A stretch of DNA of 64,000 nucleotides from Opisthorchis felineus (taxonomy: Eukaryota > Platyhelminthes > Trematoda > Opisthorchiida > Opisthorchiidae), in NCBI GenBank assembly GCA_004794785.1, contig SJOL01007097.1, positions 5,393 through 69,392 of the forward strand, written 5' to 3'. Position numbers and translations under genes: made by a program. The notes beneath the pieces were generated by a model. It saw nothing but the letters and a program-made list of their open reading frames with translations. It did not search any database and was not told the DNA's origin. Of this stretch, positions 30,458-44,500 are shown piece by piece. Position 1 is the first letter of the stretch. The number at the start of each line of letters is the position of its first letter.

Positions 30458-32068
30458 AGTCAGTTACGTTGAGCCAGGAATATCTGCTTCGTACCAATTG
30501 CGAACAGCTCATCATGGCGTCGGAATTTCTAGCGTTGCGTCGGTTCACGCGAAACACTTGGTGTAGATGCACTTGTAGAAAGATGCGCGGAACTTTACTC
30601 CTGTTCAATCTGTGACCTGTTTATGTCAAGTTAGTGACAAGTCATTCATTAGTTCGGTTCACTCGTAGAAGGCTCGATTCTCCGACTCGGAAAATATGCG
30701 AAAGTTCTTATGCTGCTCGTGATTAAACTCATCCGCAACGGTCTTAGTATAGTCAACTTTCGGTTAAACGCATGTTTTGAGGAGCATACTCAATGTGACG
30801 TGCCGGAATAGCTCATCGTGAGCCTGTTGATTCATAGCACCAGAACCATAGGAAGGAAGTAGTTTGGCAAAGTGGGATTTTAGACCAGTGCAGTTAACTG
30901 AATAACATAACCCAGCCCCACTCCCCTGTCTGAGTTAGTTTAACTAACTGGAGTAACTATAGAGTTCACCCTAATTGAAACGGCACTATCCGTTTACAAG
31001 TGACTGATCGTGCCGGTATAACTCATTCGAAGTAATGGCAGGCAGTAGACCGCTCACACCATCGTACCACCACCCAATTTACAGTTTTACGTGATTAGCT
31101 GCTCCTCTTCTCTCTTCCTCGTGAGTTCACAATCTCACAATAAAACATAAATTGTAAGATTCATAATGTTGGCCCGGTTTGACAACTTTCCTCCTATACT
31201 TCTCTGTTATTCCTCACCGAAGCCCAAATCTCCGGGTCTCGTCAACTCAGCCATCTCCACTTTCCGAACTACTCACTCCATCGTTTCTGGCTCAAAAGCG
31301 AAACTTGTGCTTACGCACTAGATTCATGGTATCACGCCCACTGTTGGTGCCCGAACAGTGGATTTCACATCTTTATGGTGCGGTTCAGTCTATCAAGCAG
31401 TAACAAACCGCTTTTGTCCCCTTGACCAATGACAACTGCCGAATCTGAGTCACAAGTGAGGTTACGAGTGTGTCCACCCACGTTGCATGAGCCCTCGACA
31501 GTCAACATGGAGGCTGATTAGTGACTTGGGAATGTGCTAATGAGAACGGATATGCGTCAACGTCATCCTCACTACTTTAAACTTACTCGAACGGCGTTGC
31601 CGTCCCACGATACTGTAAATTTTGGGTGCATTGGTCGGGCATATCCAAAAGAAAATGGAGAAGAATGCATTGCGATTCCAACATTATTGATGGGTGTGTA
31701 CGAAACCCAATTAAGCAGCTGCCCTGACCAGTTGTATGCCAAGCATTTCTTTGATTTCGTCAGGTGATACATATCGTAAATATTTAACTGCCAAGGGAAG
31801 CGGATAAGACCCTAGTGGAAGCACCTCTCCGGTGTGAGGCTGAATCTCTCCCAGTGCAAGTAATTGCGGAGTCGAGCAACTCCGCTCTCTTCTCGAAAGC
31901 GCTCTCGCGCTCCTTTTAGGGCTACACACTGTTTACTGTGACACGACCCTCTGAAAGATTTGATCGATTCAGGTTCCTCCATTTGACTCGGACACGAATT
32001 CCGGCTGAAGATGAGTACCATTGCTTTACCGCTACACAGATAATGTGCACACAAATGAAATTGGCATG
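30458..32068. other. Intergenic between NAE1 and ABCB7, nothing recognised
   Basis: About 1.6 kb with no recognisable gene or repeat. Confidence 0.4.
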
Positions 32069-32074
32069 TTTATT
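32069..32074 (-). other. Candidate ABCB7 polyadenylation signal
   Basis: TTTATT on the + strand reads AATAAA on the - strand, about 230 nt past the ABCB7 stop. Position fits a 3' UTR; no transcript evidence. Confidence 0.4.
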
Positions 32075-32302
32075 ACTTTCTCCCATAGGAGATTATTTGT
32101 GAATGGGGAAACCATAGCGGAAATAAGTTAAAAGAAAACAAGAAAACCCAACTGCATCTGTCAATGGTATATGTTCAAAACAGTAGAAATTTTACACGAA
32201 TCCCAGTAAACTAATAAACAGGGAAGCAATGTTGAACCGCGTCACTTGCAATCTGGAATAAGAGCATCCGGGGAGCAGTGAATACGTCTGATCGAGAAAT
32301 GT

Positions 32303-32581
32303 TCATCTAGTGACTTCAGATGGCGCGCCGATCCTTTCAGCGAGTTCTTCAGCTTTGTCCGTCGGCTCCGGCTGTGTGCCACTTCCACGTAGCTGTTGCT
32401 CCCAAAGCTGACTGTAATATGAGTTCGGCTGGTTCAGAAGGCTCAAATGCGTACCCCGTTCGGAAATGCGTCCGTTACGGAGCACTAGAATCTCGTCCGC
32501 ATCCACAATCGTACTCAGACGATGGGCGATCACCAGGGACGTTGTTCCCGGTGTAGCTTTGGCCAATCGTTGCAATATATT
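32303..32581 (-). CDS. ABCB7: ABCB7 exon 10 (H-loop and C-terminus)
   Basis: Encodes [20 protein letters not shown], then [29 protein letters not shown] and a hydrophilic tail. Stop TGA occupies 32303-32305. The Cys-rich end known in vertebrate ABCB7 is absent. Acceptor GTCAACCCAG. Confidence 0.95.
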   Translation of the reverse strand, partial: NILQRLAKATPGTTSLVIAHRLSTIVDADEILVLRNGRISERGTHLSLLNQPNSYYSQLWEQQLRGSGTQPEPTDKAEELAERIGAPSEVTR

Positions 32582-35500
32582 CTGGGTTGACAAATGAAAG
32601 CAAATAGACGTAATTGGGAAAGTGAAAAAAATATTGGGAAGAGGCGTCTTCGAATAGGTAACACTGGCACCAGGCGTCATCGCTGTTATGGGCTCTCCAA
32701 CTTTCATCCTCAGACTATGCTTACACATAGGCTGTTCGCAAGAAGATGGGGAATGACGGTCGATTATTGGAACTTAGGCAATAAGGTGCGCCCACCTAAA
32801 CACAAGACCCTTAAAACATCCTTCGGGCAAATCTTAACACGACTTCTACGATGACTGAAAATCTATGGTTGGCAGTAATGTAGTCTCACCGAGAACTACT
32901 ACTTTCACTTAACAAGACATCAGTGTAATGAACCACTAGGCCGAGAACATGAGCGACAATTCAGCCACAGAAAATGGAATGGATGGTTTTCAATAATAGG
33001 CATGAAAACGCCATATGGAATGACTCCAACGCGTCCATTGCCGACCAATTAGACAGTACTAAGCACTAGCTAAGTATAATACCCTCTCAGTAACTAATTC
33101 ACTAGAAAAGCCTCTAACATCGCGATACTTGGCGGGAATGCTGTGAGGGGACGATTTTCAAATGCTACAGTAAATAATTTTGGCTGCGCAAGAGAAATTT
33201 CGGATGTGGTTGAGCCGATCTTTTTTCTGGCGATGAATGGTTTTGTTAGTTTCAGGCAAGACTTAATTACTTTCGCAGTCTTCTGGTACCCTCAGTTCCA
33301 ACGGGATTGAACTTTTGTAAAACTATAAAGTGCTTTTATTCCAAGCGCACCTTACTCTGGTGTTCGGAAGCATTACAGGTGTGGCACACATTATGAACCA
33401 AAGCAGGAAAAGGGTCGCATTTTTTAATCTCGACGCAGCGTTTCACCTCTATTTGGGACGCACTGTGGCTTGTGCGGCAACGGGGTTCAACGTAAAAACT
33501 TGAAATCTAGGCTTAATTGAAGGAACTCTTCCTTGCACACTGGTGATAAGCTTATCAGTGTCCATTGGAAACCGTAAGTTGTGTATCGGCGTCCTAAAAG
33601 AGGTGGCTTTGACCTGACGAGTAAATCCGATAGAAAGAAGCTCCTTCAATTTTTAACTGATCAGGGACAGGAAGTATGTACTGGGATACGCTAACTTGTA
33701 GCTGCAACAAACAAGCGGGTGCATGGCCCTTCTACGAGAGAAACACGTATCCGTAGGCTGCTCCAGCGATAAAAACATTTGACCGGAATAGGTTATAAAG
33801 AATTTCTACTTGCGTACAAACAGGATTTGAACTACTCTGCGATTTCGATTGGCCAATTTAGAACGGATTTCAAGCTAACGCAGAACCGTCACTGCCACAA
33901 ATTGATAGAATGTCGTCCGAAACATTACAAACGCAGGAGAGCGATAACTGGCACACTAGCAGTGCAAAAGAAGTATATAGTTTGGTGTTGGAATCCCCAA
34001 AATGAGTGCGCTGACAACCCATCGGTCACACACTTTCATCGCAGCGCAATTGTTTACTCACATAATTCTTCAGTTAGTGAAATTTTACTAAACGGGTCAC
34101 ATGCAGAGACCGGTTATAGCCACCGGAGGAAGGTATAAATGTTTTTGTTGCGCCTTCACTGACGAAGCGACGTATGTGCGACATTTTGAGACAGGGGCCA
34201 CCAGCCAATTTGAGGGCGATTCGAATCGGAATCCGGGTCACCGAAGCCCGAATAAAAGCTCCCACCTTGATGAAGATGATTTAGTTTTAGTTCTGCAGTG
34301 ATCCGGCAAGCTACACTGGATAGAACTCCGTTCCTCCAGACTAAACCATACTAGCAAGGTTAAAGGAGGGCAGCGAGACTCCATACTACAGGTGGTCGTG
34401 TTACGAGGTGGTATGGAGGTAAATTCGTACTGTTCTCTGCATTGGGAGTGTGAAGTCAGTAAGACGTTTCCTTCGAAAAAACAGCATGTCCATATTTCTA
34501 AAATTAGTGAGGCTGCCTTTCCCCCAGGAATGACGGATTGGAAAGGAACGGTCGTAAAAACCGCATACTCTGAACAGCCAACAGCCGGTGAGTCATTTGA
34601 CAGGTCAAAAAAGCAAGTAAATCTTACGAAAGTCCGATGCGTCCCAGAAGGCCTTGGCGGTGCGTAGCAGCATTAGGAGTATGATTTCTATACCTTCATC
34701 CCTGTAATCTCGGGCCAGGCTGGAGCCCAGTCGGCAGGGTCGGATTACTGAGTCACTGACTAGGAGAGAGGTCTCCCATACCGTCTACTGCTTTCGGGTA
34801 AGACTCTTGAGTCAAAAACTATGGATGGGGTCGCACGACCTAGATTTAAATGCTAATTTGTTGGTGAGAATTTCGAGTCAAAGGTCCAAACCTCCCTTTT
34901 TTCAGCCTGAGCGGCCTGGAAGTATCTCTTGCCGTTACGACACCAGCAGAACCGACAGTTTTGCTTTTTGTACATATTCTTCTCACCCAATTCACCGTTT
35001 GCATGTCTCACTTTTCGACCCTTATCCCTCAAGTCAAAAGCAAAAAAATACCCCGTTTAACATATTAGCACTCTTTGCCAGATTGGCCAACAGACTTCCC
35101 TCGTTCATCCACTATTATCCTTGAAGGTTGACTTGTACTGTACATCAGAAACATGCCCGCAAGACTCCAACACGGTGATGCATCTGCGAACGCCTCAGAC
35201 GAACTGCCATTGCTGGCGATTCTCTCTTCCGGTATACGGTGTTCCTAGGGTTTAGTCTCATGGTATCTACAGAGTAGGAATCGCTCTGAGCTCGACAGCT
35301 GAATATGCTCTGTTGGACTGGATTCCTGTGAACAGCAGATTGTGTGACGTCTGACTATCCGGAACAATCGAAACCCATCAAAAGCGGGCAAAACGCGTAT
35401 TTTGTTTCGGATCTCTTTCTATGGCCCCGCGAACTGCAGTACGCGTGTTACCAAAGTGGAATTCCATCTCATCTTTCGGATCTTCTGTGAGATGCAAAAA

Positions 35501-38500
35501 AACAGACGTAAGCTGATATCATGAACGCTTACATTTGATCACTTGATAACATTGATCATCGCTTTGTTGATAAATTAAGTGTTCCTGCCCGAAGAACAAG
35601 TAATCCTGATCGATTCAGGCACTTGTGCGCAGACGATGGTCTGTCTCCTGCAAGCATCAACTTTCTGCACAAAAGACCACAGCTTGTTACCTTCCGAACA
35701 ATAAACAACCGTACAAGCAGTCAGACCACGTAACAAATCAGCTGTCGATGGCGACCGTGTGCTCAAGACGGTCATTCCTTTTGGAAATATGCACGGACTC
35801 CGACCATGCTTTGCTAATAAAGCCGACTGACCGTTCGTTTCTCGACAATGAAGCAAAGGCTGTTTCTCGACTCGAAATACAGTCTGCAAGAACCGTCGAT
35901 AAATGAAAAGCATCAAACGGAATGATCTAATCCGCTGTCAACAGCAGTCCTCACAGAAAAACTGGGTTATCATTAACAGAGCCTTTCAGTCTGCCTACCC
36001 TAAAACCGAGCCGCGACAGGATTGTCAATGAACATTCAGGCGTTCTCTTATCAAACAAAAAACATCCCACCAGGACAGTTTGATGCCGAATTAAGATCAA
36101 TCCAAAAATGGTTGACCTGGGGCCTGAGAAACGATCGCAGGAGACGACGGATGAACAACGCTCAGGAATTTGGAAACGGTTGGAAAAAGTAAGTTCGAAA
36201 AAATCAATTCAAAGAAATCTACGGCAAGCTAAGTCATCCAAAAAAGACTGACACTCACAAAGCCGCGGTTGTCAATGCTGGGTAGAATACCTTGGAAAAA
36301 AGTTCAGTTGGCCTGTCGCTACACTGATGACATTAACGCCTTGCGTGGAATGTAAAGTGAACTTATCAGTTCTTTCTGAAGAGGAAGTTCGTGAAGAACG
36401 AAAGCGTCCAGAAAAACAAGACATCTGGTCCGGATTCTTTCTCGTCAACTCAGTTCAAGGGCGGTGGAGCAGTGCTCGTGCATGAAATCACAGATTTGAT
36501 GCATTGTATATAGAAAGAGTATCAAGTGCCAGAGAAATGGCATAGTAAGCACCAAGGTGCGGAAAACAGAGGTATCAGTCTTTTGCGTCTCCCTCGAGAA
36601 TTATCGCAAGTATCGTCATGCATGTACTCAGCAGCGCCCGAGAAACGGCGAATCAGTGAAAACTAAACAGGGCTACATCCAGGTCACGGATGCACTGGTC
36701 ATGTCTTCACTCTTTGACAACATCTTGAACATCTCCATGCTTACGGACGGCCAAATCATAGTCTTCTCTGACCTAAAAGCGGCGTTTGACTCCATTGACT
36801 GCTCTATGGTATGGCGCCATCTAACTAAATAAGACGTCCCCGAGATCTTTATTTCAATCCCCGGTTGCCTGTACGCCAACATCTGTTGGACGTACAAAAG
36901 TCTACAGAGAATTTCCTCCTACGTTTACTACCAAAAATGGGATACAACGGGTCTGCTTTCCCGCCGTTTTTCTTCAACATCGTAACCGAAGTGATTATAG
37001 TGCAATCATTTAGACCGTCTACAGCCGCAGGAGTCGAGCTGCTTTTTGGAGAACAACTCATTGACTTGGGGTGGGCGGATGACATCGCACTGCTCCGTTC
37101 GTATCCAATCGAAATACAAAATTAATAACTTAGTTCACTTAACCACTAGTTTCGAGGCTTTCCACGATCAAATTGTAAAGTTCTACCTCAATAGTGGACG
37201 AATAGTTCACCCAACTACAGCCTAATCGTTGGACTTGGTTACCCATTCTACCTATTTAGATATGTCTGTCGCTTCTATTGGCAGTTTAGGATAGGAAAAA
37301 CTCGTTCATCCTTGTATAGATGTAATTCGTTACTCATAAGGTTGCTGAAAACTCTTCGACGGCCCACGAACGGTTCACCCATCCTGGGGCTCATCAGGTA
37401 AATGAAGTCCCCGAGTTTCTGTCAACTTTATGTTCCACTTGATTACGCTCCGCACCACTTATACATGACCGAATCCGGAACCGTTTCTTTATGTCGAGAA
37501 CATCATAAACGAGATATTCAGCTGGGTTCCAAGTAGGTCTCCCGTCAAAACTACATTGGTATGCAAATGAGTGTACTTTTCGCTCAACCTTCCTCCAACA
37601 TAAACGCTTAAGGCGTCATGATGTCAGTCTGTCAGTGAAAGCACACGCTCACACGCTGTCGTGTGAGCTTGAAATCTAACCACATTGCGTGGAAGATAGA
37701 AGACAACCACTCGCTTTCGACTATCTATGTCTGCGCAGCGTTGAGCGTGCGAGTATTTCCAATGCATACCGCATGCTATTTGACAAGTTAGCCGGTAGAC
37801 GCTCGACTGGAAGTTCGACGCAATTGTATCTGCTGTGCTGGCTAGATTGTGTTGCGCACGTTCAAGGACCACTTGCCCTATCAGGATTTGGATAAAAGAA
37901 ACCAATAGTTGTACAGGCTATGAGATGACATGGAGGTATTAACAACTTAACTCGGTCTGGAGCTAAAAACCTAACCCAGCAATTACTGAACACCCTCGCC
38001 GATATGGCGAAACCAATGGTGCTCTTGTGCTCACCCAATCAACCCACTTTAAAATACGGCTCTACCCGTTTCGTCTTTGATATATTTTAGGTCTTCTTTC
38101 AAGTCTTGCCTTCGTCGGCTTCCAGCGACTGCGGTGACCGGAACCCATCAGATGCACACAGACAGTTCATGACGGACAGACAGTTCAAGACGGAATGGAA
38201 CGGGTCGCCAAACCATAATTTCGCCATGCTTTCCACTGGGCTACCAGAGCCCATGAACTAATCAGTTGTGACGACACCAGCGGAAGTATTAGGTTCGTAT
38301 AATATTTGTGAGAGCATATGAAATAAGTACATCATTCTCCCAAACATCGAATAGGGACCGATTTGGAATGGGTGTGAGGCTTAAAGCTAGTCTCAAAGGA
38401 AACAACGTAATTCTCTTCTGAAGACTGAGGTCTGTTTGTCACGAGACCTACCCTAACAGGTCTTACCAAGGAGACTCAGATCAAACGAACTTGTCAGGGA

Positions 38501-41500
38501 ACGGTGCCTTAAGGCTTCTCACCTAGTTTTTCGGTTGCCAATTTCAATATAAGATTTATCCATACATTAAGACCAGAAGACAAACTGCTTTCCGATTGCT
38601 CAGCGTTCCACGATGGAATTAAATTTCTAGACTTTAGAATCATCTGACTCCTGGAGAAGCCGAGGAATTAGTCTGAGAGATAACGTCGACGGGTTACAAG
38701 GCGGTCGCCTCATAGGAGTCCGAGAGGATGCTCGCGATACGCTAACGTACATTGAACAAGCAGTGTTTCTGAAGCGACACAAAATCTGAATTAGATATTC
38801 CCAAAGGGCAACAAGCAGTCGTAGAACATTACATTTTCATCGCTGTTGCCTGTAAAAAGCAGGAGGGAGGGCACTCCGATTTTGGCCCGACGAACATGGT
38901 AACACGAAAAGCATAGTATATAAAGAGATCTTCGTAGCAAAACACAAAACTTTCTTTTGTGCATGGGACTGAGGAACTGTACTACACAAGCGCCATAAAG
39001 TTGGTTTGGTAACCAAAAGCGCACTCACATGCTCGGTAATGGAGTCCAATGAGGAAGTTGCCTCGTCATAGATGAGTATGGGTGCTTGCTTCAATAGAGC
39101 GCGGGCGATGGCAATACGCTGCTTTTCGCCACCACTCAATTTCAAGCCTCGTTCGCCAACCTAGAGGCGAATGATACATATACTGTTAATGACAAAAATA
39201 AAATTACTGATGATAACAATCATCAAAGAAGTAATACTATGGTAAACTAGAAGAACCTGAAGTACAAAACAAACCATGTGCCGTATTGCAGTAAAAAGTG
39301 GAATTGTAACAGGAACTCAGAGGAATTCCGGAAACAGCATTTGTAGACATGCGAGCCTATCCTCTCAAAAGACTGTGCACCGAAAGTAAAACAAATAACT
39401 GGGCCTATGTGGAAGAGATGACACTCGATTGATCTTGGATAAGAACTCCAGTACACACAATGCAAACGAAAAAAAAACAGACATCGAGGGCGGAATTCGA
39501 AACAGAGACATCTAGATTGCCAGATAAGCACCTTGGTTGGGTACCGCAGACACTGAGCCATTATGGAAGCCACACAAAGGGTGCAACAAGAGCGCTTACA
39601 GTCTACGGCTATTGATTCATTACGCAGAGGTTCGGTGAAACAATGTGGCATCCGTGGTAAGTCAGCTGGTGAAGTTCTTTTCAGGTAGGAGATAAGTCGC
39701 GGGCCAAAGTCAAATGTATTGGGTTACTGCTCACGGCGAAGCAGAGTAGGAAGCGATTCAGGTACGAGACCGGTAAACGACTTAAATTAACTTAACTGGT
39801 GAAAAGGTGAAGTAGGATTTCAATTAAGATTCGTGCAACATTTTATACTACATGAGCCAAACGTTAAAACCGTGGTGCACATTGGTAATTACCTGGGTTT
39901 CGTATCCGTGCGGCATACGTTCGATGGCACTGGCCAGATCGGCCAGCCTTGTCGCTTCATACACCTGTTCCGGAGTGGCGTTCAGATTGCCATATTGTAA
40001 ATTATAATAAATTGTGTTGTGGAACAACACAGCGTCCTTCAAAAAGCAGAACACAGTGAGACATGAAATTTTGAGAAAGCGGAAACCACGGTAGGATGAA
40101 TCGAACATGTATGCCATTCACTACTAAAAACCTAATCCAGTACTTAATACAGTTGTGTATCTGGAAAAGGCGGCAAAACATTTTGGAATCACTTGTTGTA
40201 TGTCAACAATTAGAGCAAAAAACAACAAACTGATGTAAATTGCCCGATTGAGGGCAGAGTGGCCTTATGTCTTATTTAAATGCACGTTAATCACACTGCA
40301 GATCAGTCACCGGTGGCCAAACTGTATAGATTTCACCCAGTTGTGGGTTCGAATCTTCCTAGAGATCGATGAGACGTAAAGTGCTGCTGATTTCTGACGG
40401 GGATGAAACAGCCGTACAGTGCTTCTCGATTTTTCAATACAGATCCGCTCCACTTGTAGGGAGAAGCATTCACTACAACTTCGGTCACCTAATACTGTCA
40501 ATAAACACCAACAGAAAATCAAAGATACCTGAGGTACGACTGCAATCGCACGTCGAAGGCTATCCAAATTCACTGAACGCACGTCCTGTCCGCCGACAAG
40601 GATGGCACCTTCGTCCACATCAAAGAACCGGTAAATGAGCCGAACTAAGGTGGACTTTCCGGCTCCACTGCCACCGACCACGGCTACTCGTTGGCCCGGA
40701 TCGACCTGAGGTTGGAGTGCGTACAGAGTTGTGAGCTCGGTAAGTAATATGAAGTAATAGGGCATCCAAATTAACAAATGAAGTATAAGCATCAGCCGGG
40801 ATAGCATGGCAATTGGTACAGTAAATGTCGTTCTCTCAACTTATGCGTCCAAAAGTATACTATTAGCTAGGTAACACCAAAATGAACTCGAATTAGTGAC
40901 CGAGAACATGGACAAAATTGACCATAACGAGTTCATACATACGTCAACGCCGAGAATAACCTCAGTTTTACTAAAATTTGCGGTTTTAAAAAGAACGATT
41001 GAAAAATTAACCCTTACGAATAACTTGACAGTCTCATTAGAATCATACTGCAGTTAGGCTGGACGCTGTCTACGAGAAAACAACGCCCATATCAACCTAA
41101 AGCCAGTAGATTCAGTATCGATGCTTACATGTGGTCCAGTGCATTGCGCATAAATTACACATGATATTAGTTGTCAAGAATTTACGCAATATGGCCGATC
41201 GTCCCAGACTTAACTTCGGAAGGTACACAGTAATACTGAAATATTTACCGAGAGCTCTAAAGGAATGAAAACAACAGTACGAAATGAACATCCGGGTTAT
41301 CCAAGACACATGCTGTGTTTTGGTTAAGGACGGGACAGTTGGGTGTCATGTTGCGCTAATGTTCGAAGGTATCCAAACGGCAATACCCCTAATGAAATCC
41401 TACCACTTGCATTGTAGTCTGCGGGCTTTGGTGGCGCTGTGGCTCTAGTCAGCATTCCTTGCTGAATTGTTCTTTCAAATGAAGCGTGTCAGTTTGAATG

Positions 41501-44500
41501 TTTGAAGTGAGATACGAGTAGATGGAGTGAGAGAAGCTCGATTTAGCAAGCGAGAAATCAGGGCAAATCCTCCGGTGGATGCAATTCGCCTGAATGGTCA
41601 GTCAGAAATGTAACCCGAGATGAAGTTTGTTGCTGAGAAAATGAGTCCACGCTTTCTTGTTCTGTCACCAATTTGTGGGTCCTTCCTTAGGTCATATATG
41701 AAAGAACTAACCCTTGTGTAGTACAGTGGTTGTGTGCAACATGAAATTGCATCAACGTGATACTGAAATACGCCTTTCCCTTATGGGATTTCCCCATCCT
41801 TAAAACTAGTAACATGTCAAGGATAATCCATTTTTTGTGGCGTGCTAGTAATATGTTGCTGAATGCCCCCCATGATTTCCAAACACTACATCTGTGGTCA
41901 AATTTCGACGGCTGTGCAATTAGATTATTCTTTCGAACTATATTGCCCTTGTGGAGTATCCCATCAGGCGAAGTTCGGTACTACAAAGATAGCAATGAAA
42001 AACAAGAGCGATGTGGGGTAAGGGGACCGCACTCAAAAAGCTTCCAAAATATTATGCGGGTTCCGATTGAGCTGACGAATGGTGATGCAGATACACACCG
42101 AGTGGAATTTACTGGTCCGAGTAAAGATTAGGGACAGCGGTGGCTCCACTTTTCGAATCTTTCGCTTTCTGGAATCTTTTGGAATCGCTTGTAAACTTTT
42201 TTTCTTACACAAATGCTCACGGCATAACAGTAAACAAATAGCCGTAAACCGACAGAAACCCCATATACGGACCCTTCTTCACCATACAGTATAATCGCTC
42301 GTCAGGCCAGTTTACTGCAATCATGCGAAACGCTGATATTCAACATGTTTGACTGCTTCTCAATCATGCGACCCTAATAGGTAAGAAAAACGGGGCAGGA
42401 AGATGGAAAGCATGGAGACGGACTTAAGAATGCTCGTTCAGTTCGTCTCCAGTTTCTCTTGTGTGTGTTTCTGGAAAAAAGAGACTGAAGCATCCCAATC
42501 GCTTTCTGGGGGATTCATTTTTCGGGAATGCATTCCTGGGAGAAGCAACTGTACACTCAAGTTGCCAACCAAGTTGACAGGTAACAAGCACAGCGCAAGC
42601 ATGCGAGCTACCTTCGCGTGCACAACATGCCTCGCGGATCGGGGTGATTTTTCGCCAGGCTCCTCGGGCTCCTCGGCGCGGTACTGACTCACAGTAAAGC
42701 AAATATTGGATATCAGTAAAAAAATACCCGCGCAACACGATCAACTGGGGTGATAGTGAAAGACCAGGAATAACCTCACCTTAAAGCTTAGTCCATCGCA
42801 AATAGACCTCCCGACAAGCACGTCAGATTTCTTACCGCCCTTGGACATGTAAGCAAACTTGACATCACGAAACTCGATTGAAGCGTTGGATTTGTCAATA
42901 ATCAGATTGGGTGCACCCCGAGGAGACTGTAATTTGAGAAAAAAGTGAGAAGACAATGAAGGGGTTTAGGTTCTTATTGTAATGGTTCCTGAATAAAACA
43001 TGCACAACAGTGAATGAATAGTCACCGCGATATACGGTGCCAACCAATCAGTCGAACTGAATTTATGGAGCTTCCTCGAGTTTATGCTGGTGATGGGTTC
43101 AGAATGACATTAAAATTCATTCCGCTATGGAGCTCTGACCTGAGAAGTTCCGACTGATGTAAAAAATATCACAGGACTGATATCTGAGTGGCACCACTAG
43201 AAACTGACCCATGCGGACTCTGCAGATCATTAGTTGGGTTACATGATGCTCAGGAAAAGTCATCAGGGCATTCAGAATACAATCAAAAACTTATTACAAC
43301 CACCAATACGAAGTAGAATGTGGTGAATCTCAAATGCACAGCCAACTGACTGGTTGCCCTGAGTGGAACTTAACATACAAAGGCGGTAGGATGGACGACG
43401 TGACGGCCAGGCCGTTAAGGAAAATAACATGCAGTCGCAGACTCTCCTATCGAACATGGTTTTTCCGCTCGAATCATTCGGTAGATTGGGTAGCGCGATA
43501 GTAGTCGGTTTATCATTTCGCTATTGGTGAAATCGCCCTGAGGACAACAGCAGCAGATAGCCAAAAATCAGCGATAACAACTTGGCTGTTCGCTAGTAGT
43601 TTGTGTTCCCAAACAAAATAACCGTACCAGTTGAGCTTACAAATTCACTTCTAACCAAGTCGCCTCATATTAACTGGTGGTAGATTTTTGACGACTTCAT
43701 CAAGATAGTAGCGGTACCATGTCATCTAGCGATCCACCTGGATAATGATTAATTTACATCTTACCGAGGGTTGTCAAATAAAGTCCAATGACTATCAATG
43801 ACTATCTGAGGTCTCACAACAGCCTCCACGCTTAACAGGTGCAACTGGCATCGTAAGGCTAACCAGGAGCTAGTCCATATAATTTCAGCTGATATGTCCA
43901 TACAGTAACGTGGGCACATACAAGCGAACTCATTCGAACAGAACCCTAGTAGTAAAATGCTCACTTTGATCTTAGGCTCTAATTCCATAAGAAGGAACAT
44001 GGTGGACATATCGACCAGCGACTGTCGAACCTCACGATACATCGTGCCCAAAAAGTTCAAGGGAACCGATAGCTGGAACAGCAGGCCATTTACAAGAACC
44101 AAGTCACCGACGGTGAACGCCCGCGCTGTCTGCTCTGCAGCAGTACCAGAAACAAGGTCGCCTACCGCCGCGGCACTTGCAACGCCACTGATTGGGTCTA
44201 GTGCGATTTGACTGGCGACAGCAATCATGGTGGCGGCCAAACCAGCGGAGAAAATTGCTGCTTGGCCGAAGTTTAAAACCGCCAAACTTGTGGTTGTCTT
44301 GATGCTCGCATCTGCATACTGTTTCTGCAGGCGGTCGTAAATTCCAGCTTCGTGCTCTTCGTTGTTGAAGTACTACATTTGAATACAAAGAGAATGGTGA
44401 GAGATAGAGACAGTCTACGCTCTTTGAGGAACCGAATGAACTAAATAAAACAAGAAGATATAGTCAGGAGAAATGACGGAGCGTTTGCTTCAAAATGTGT

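Noticed and set aside
33779..34138. 119-aa + strand frame in ABCB7 intron 9
   Set aside because: No recognised domain, no splice context and no repeat in the window that supports it.
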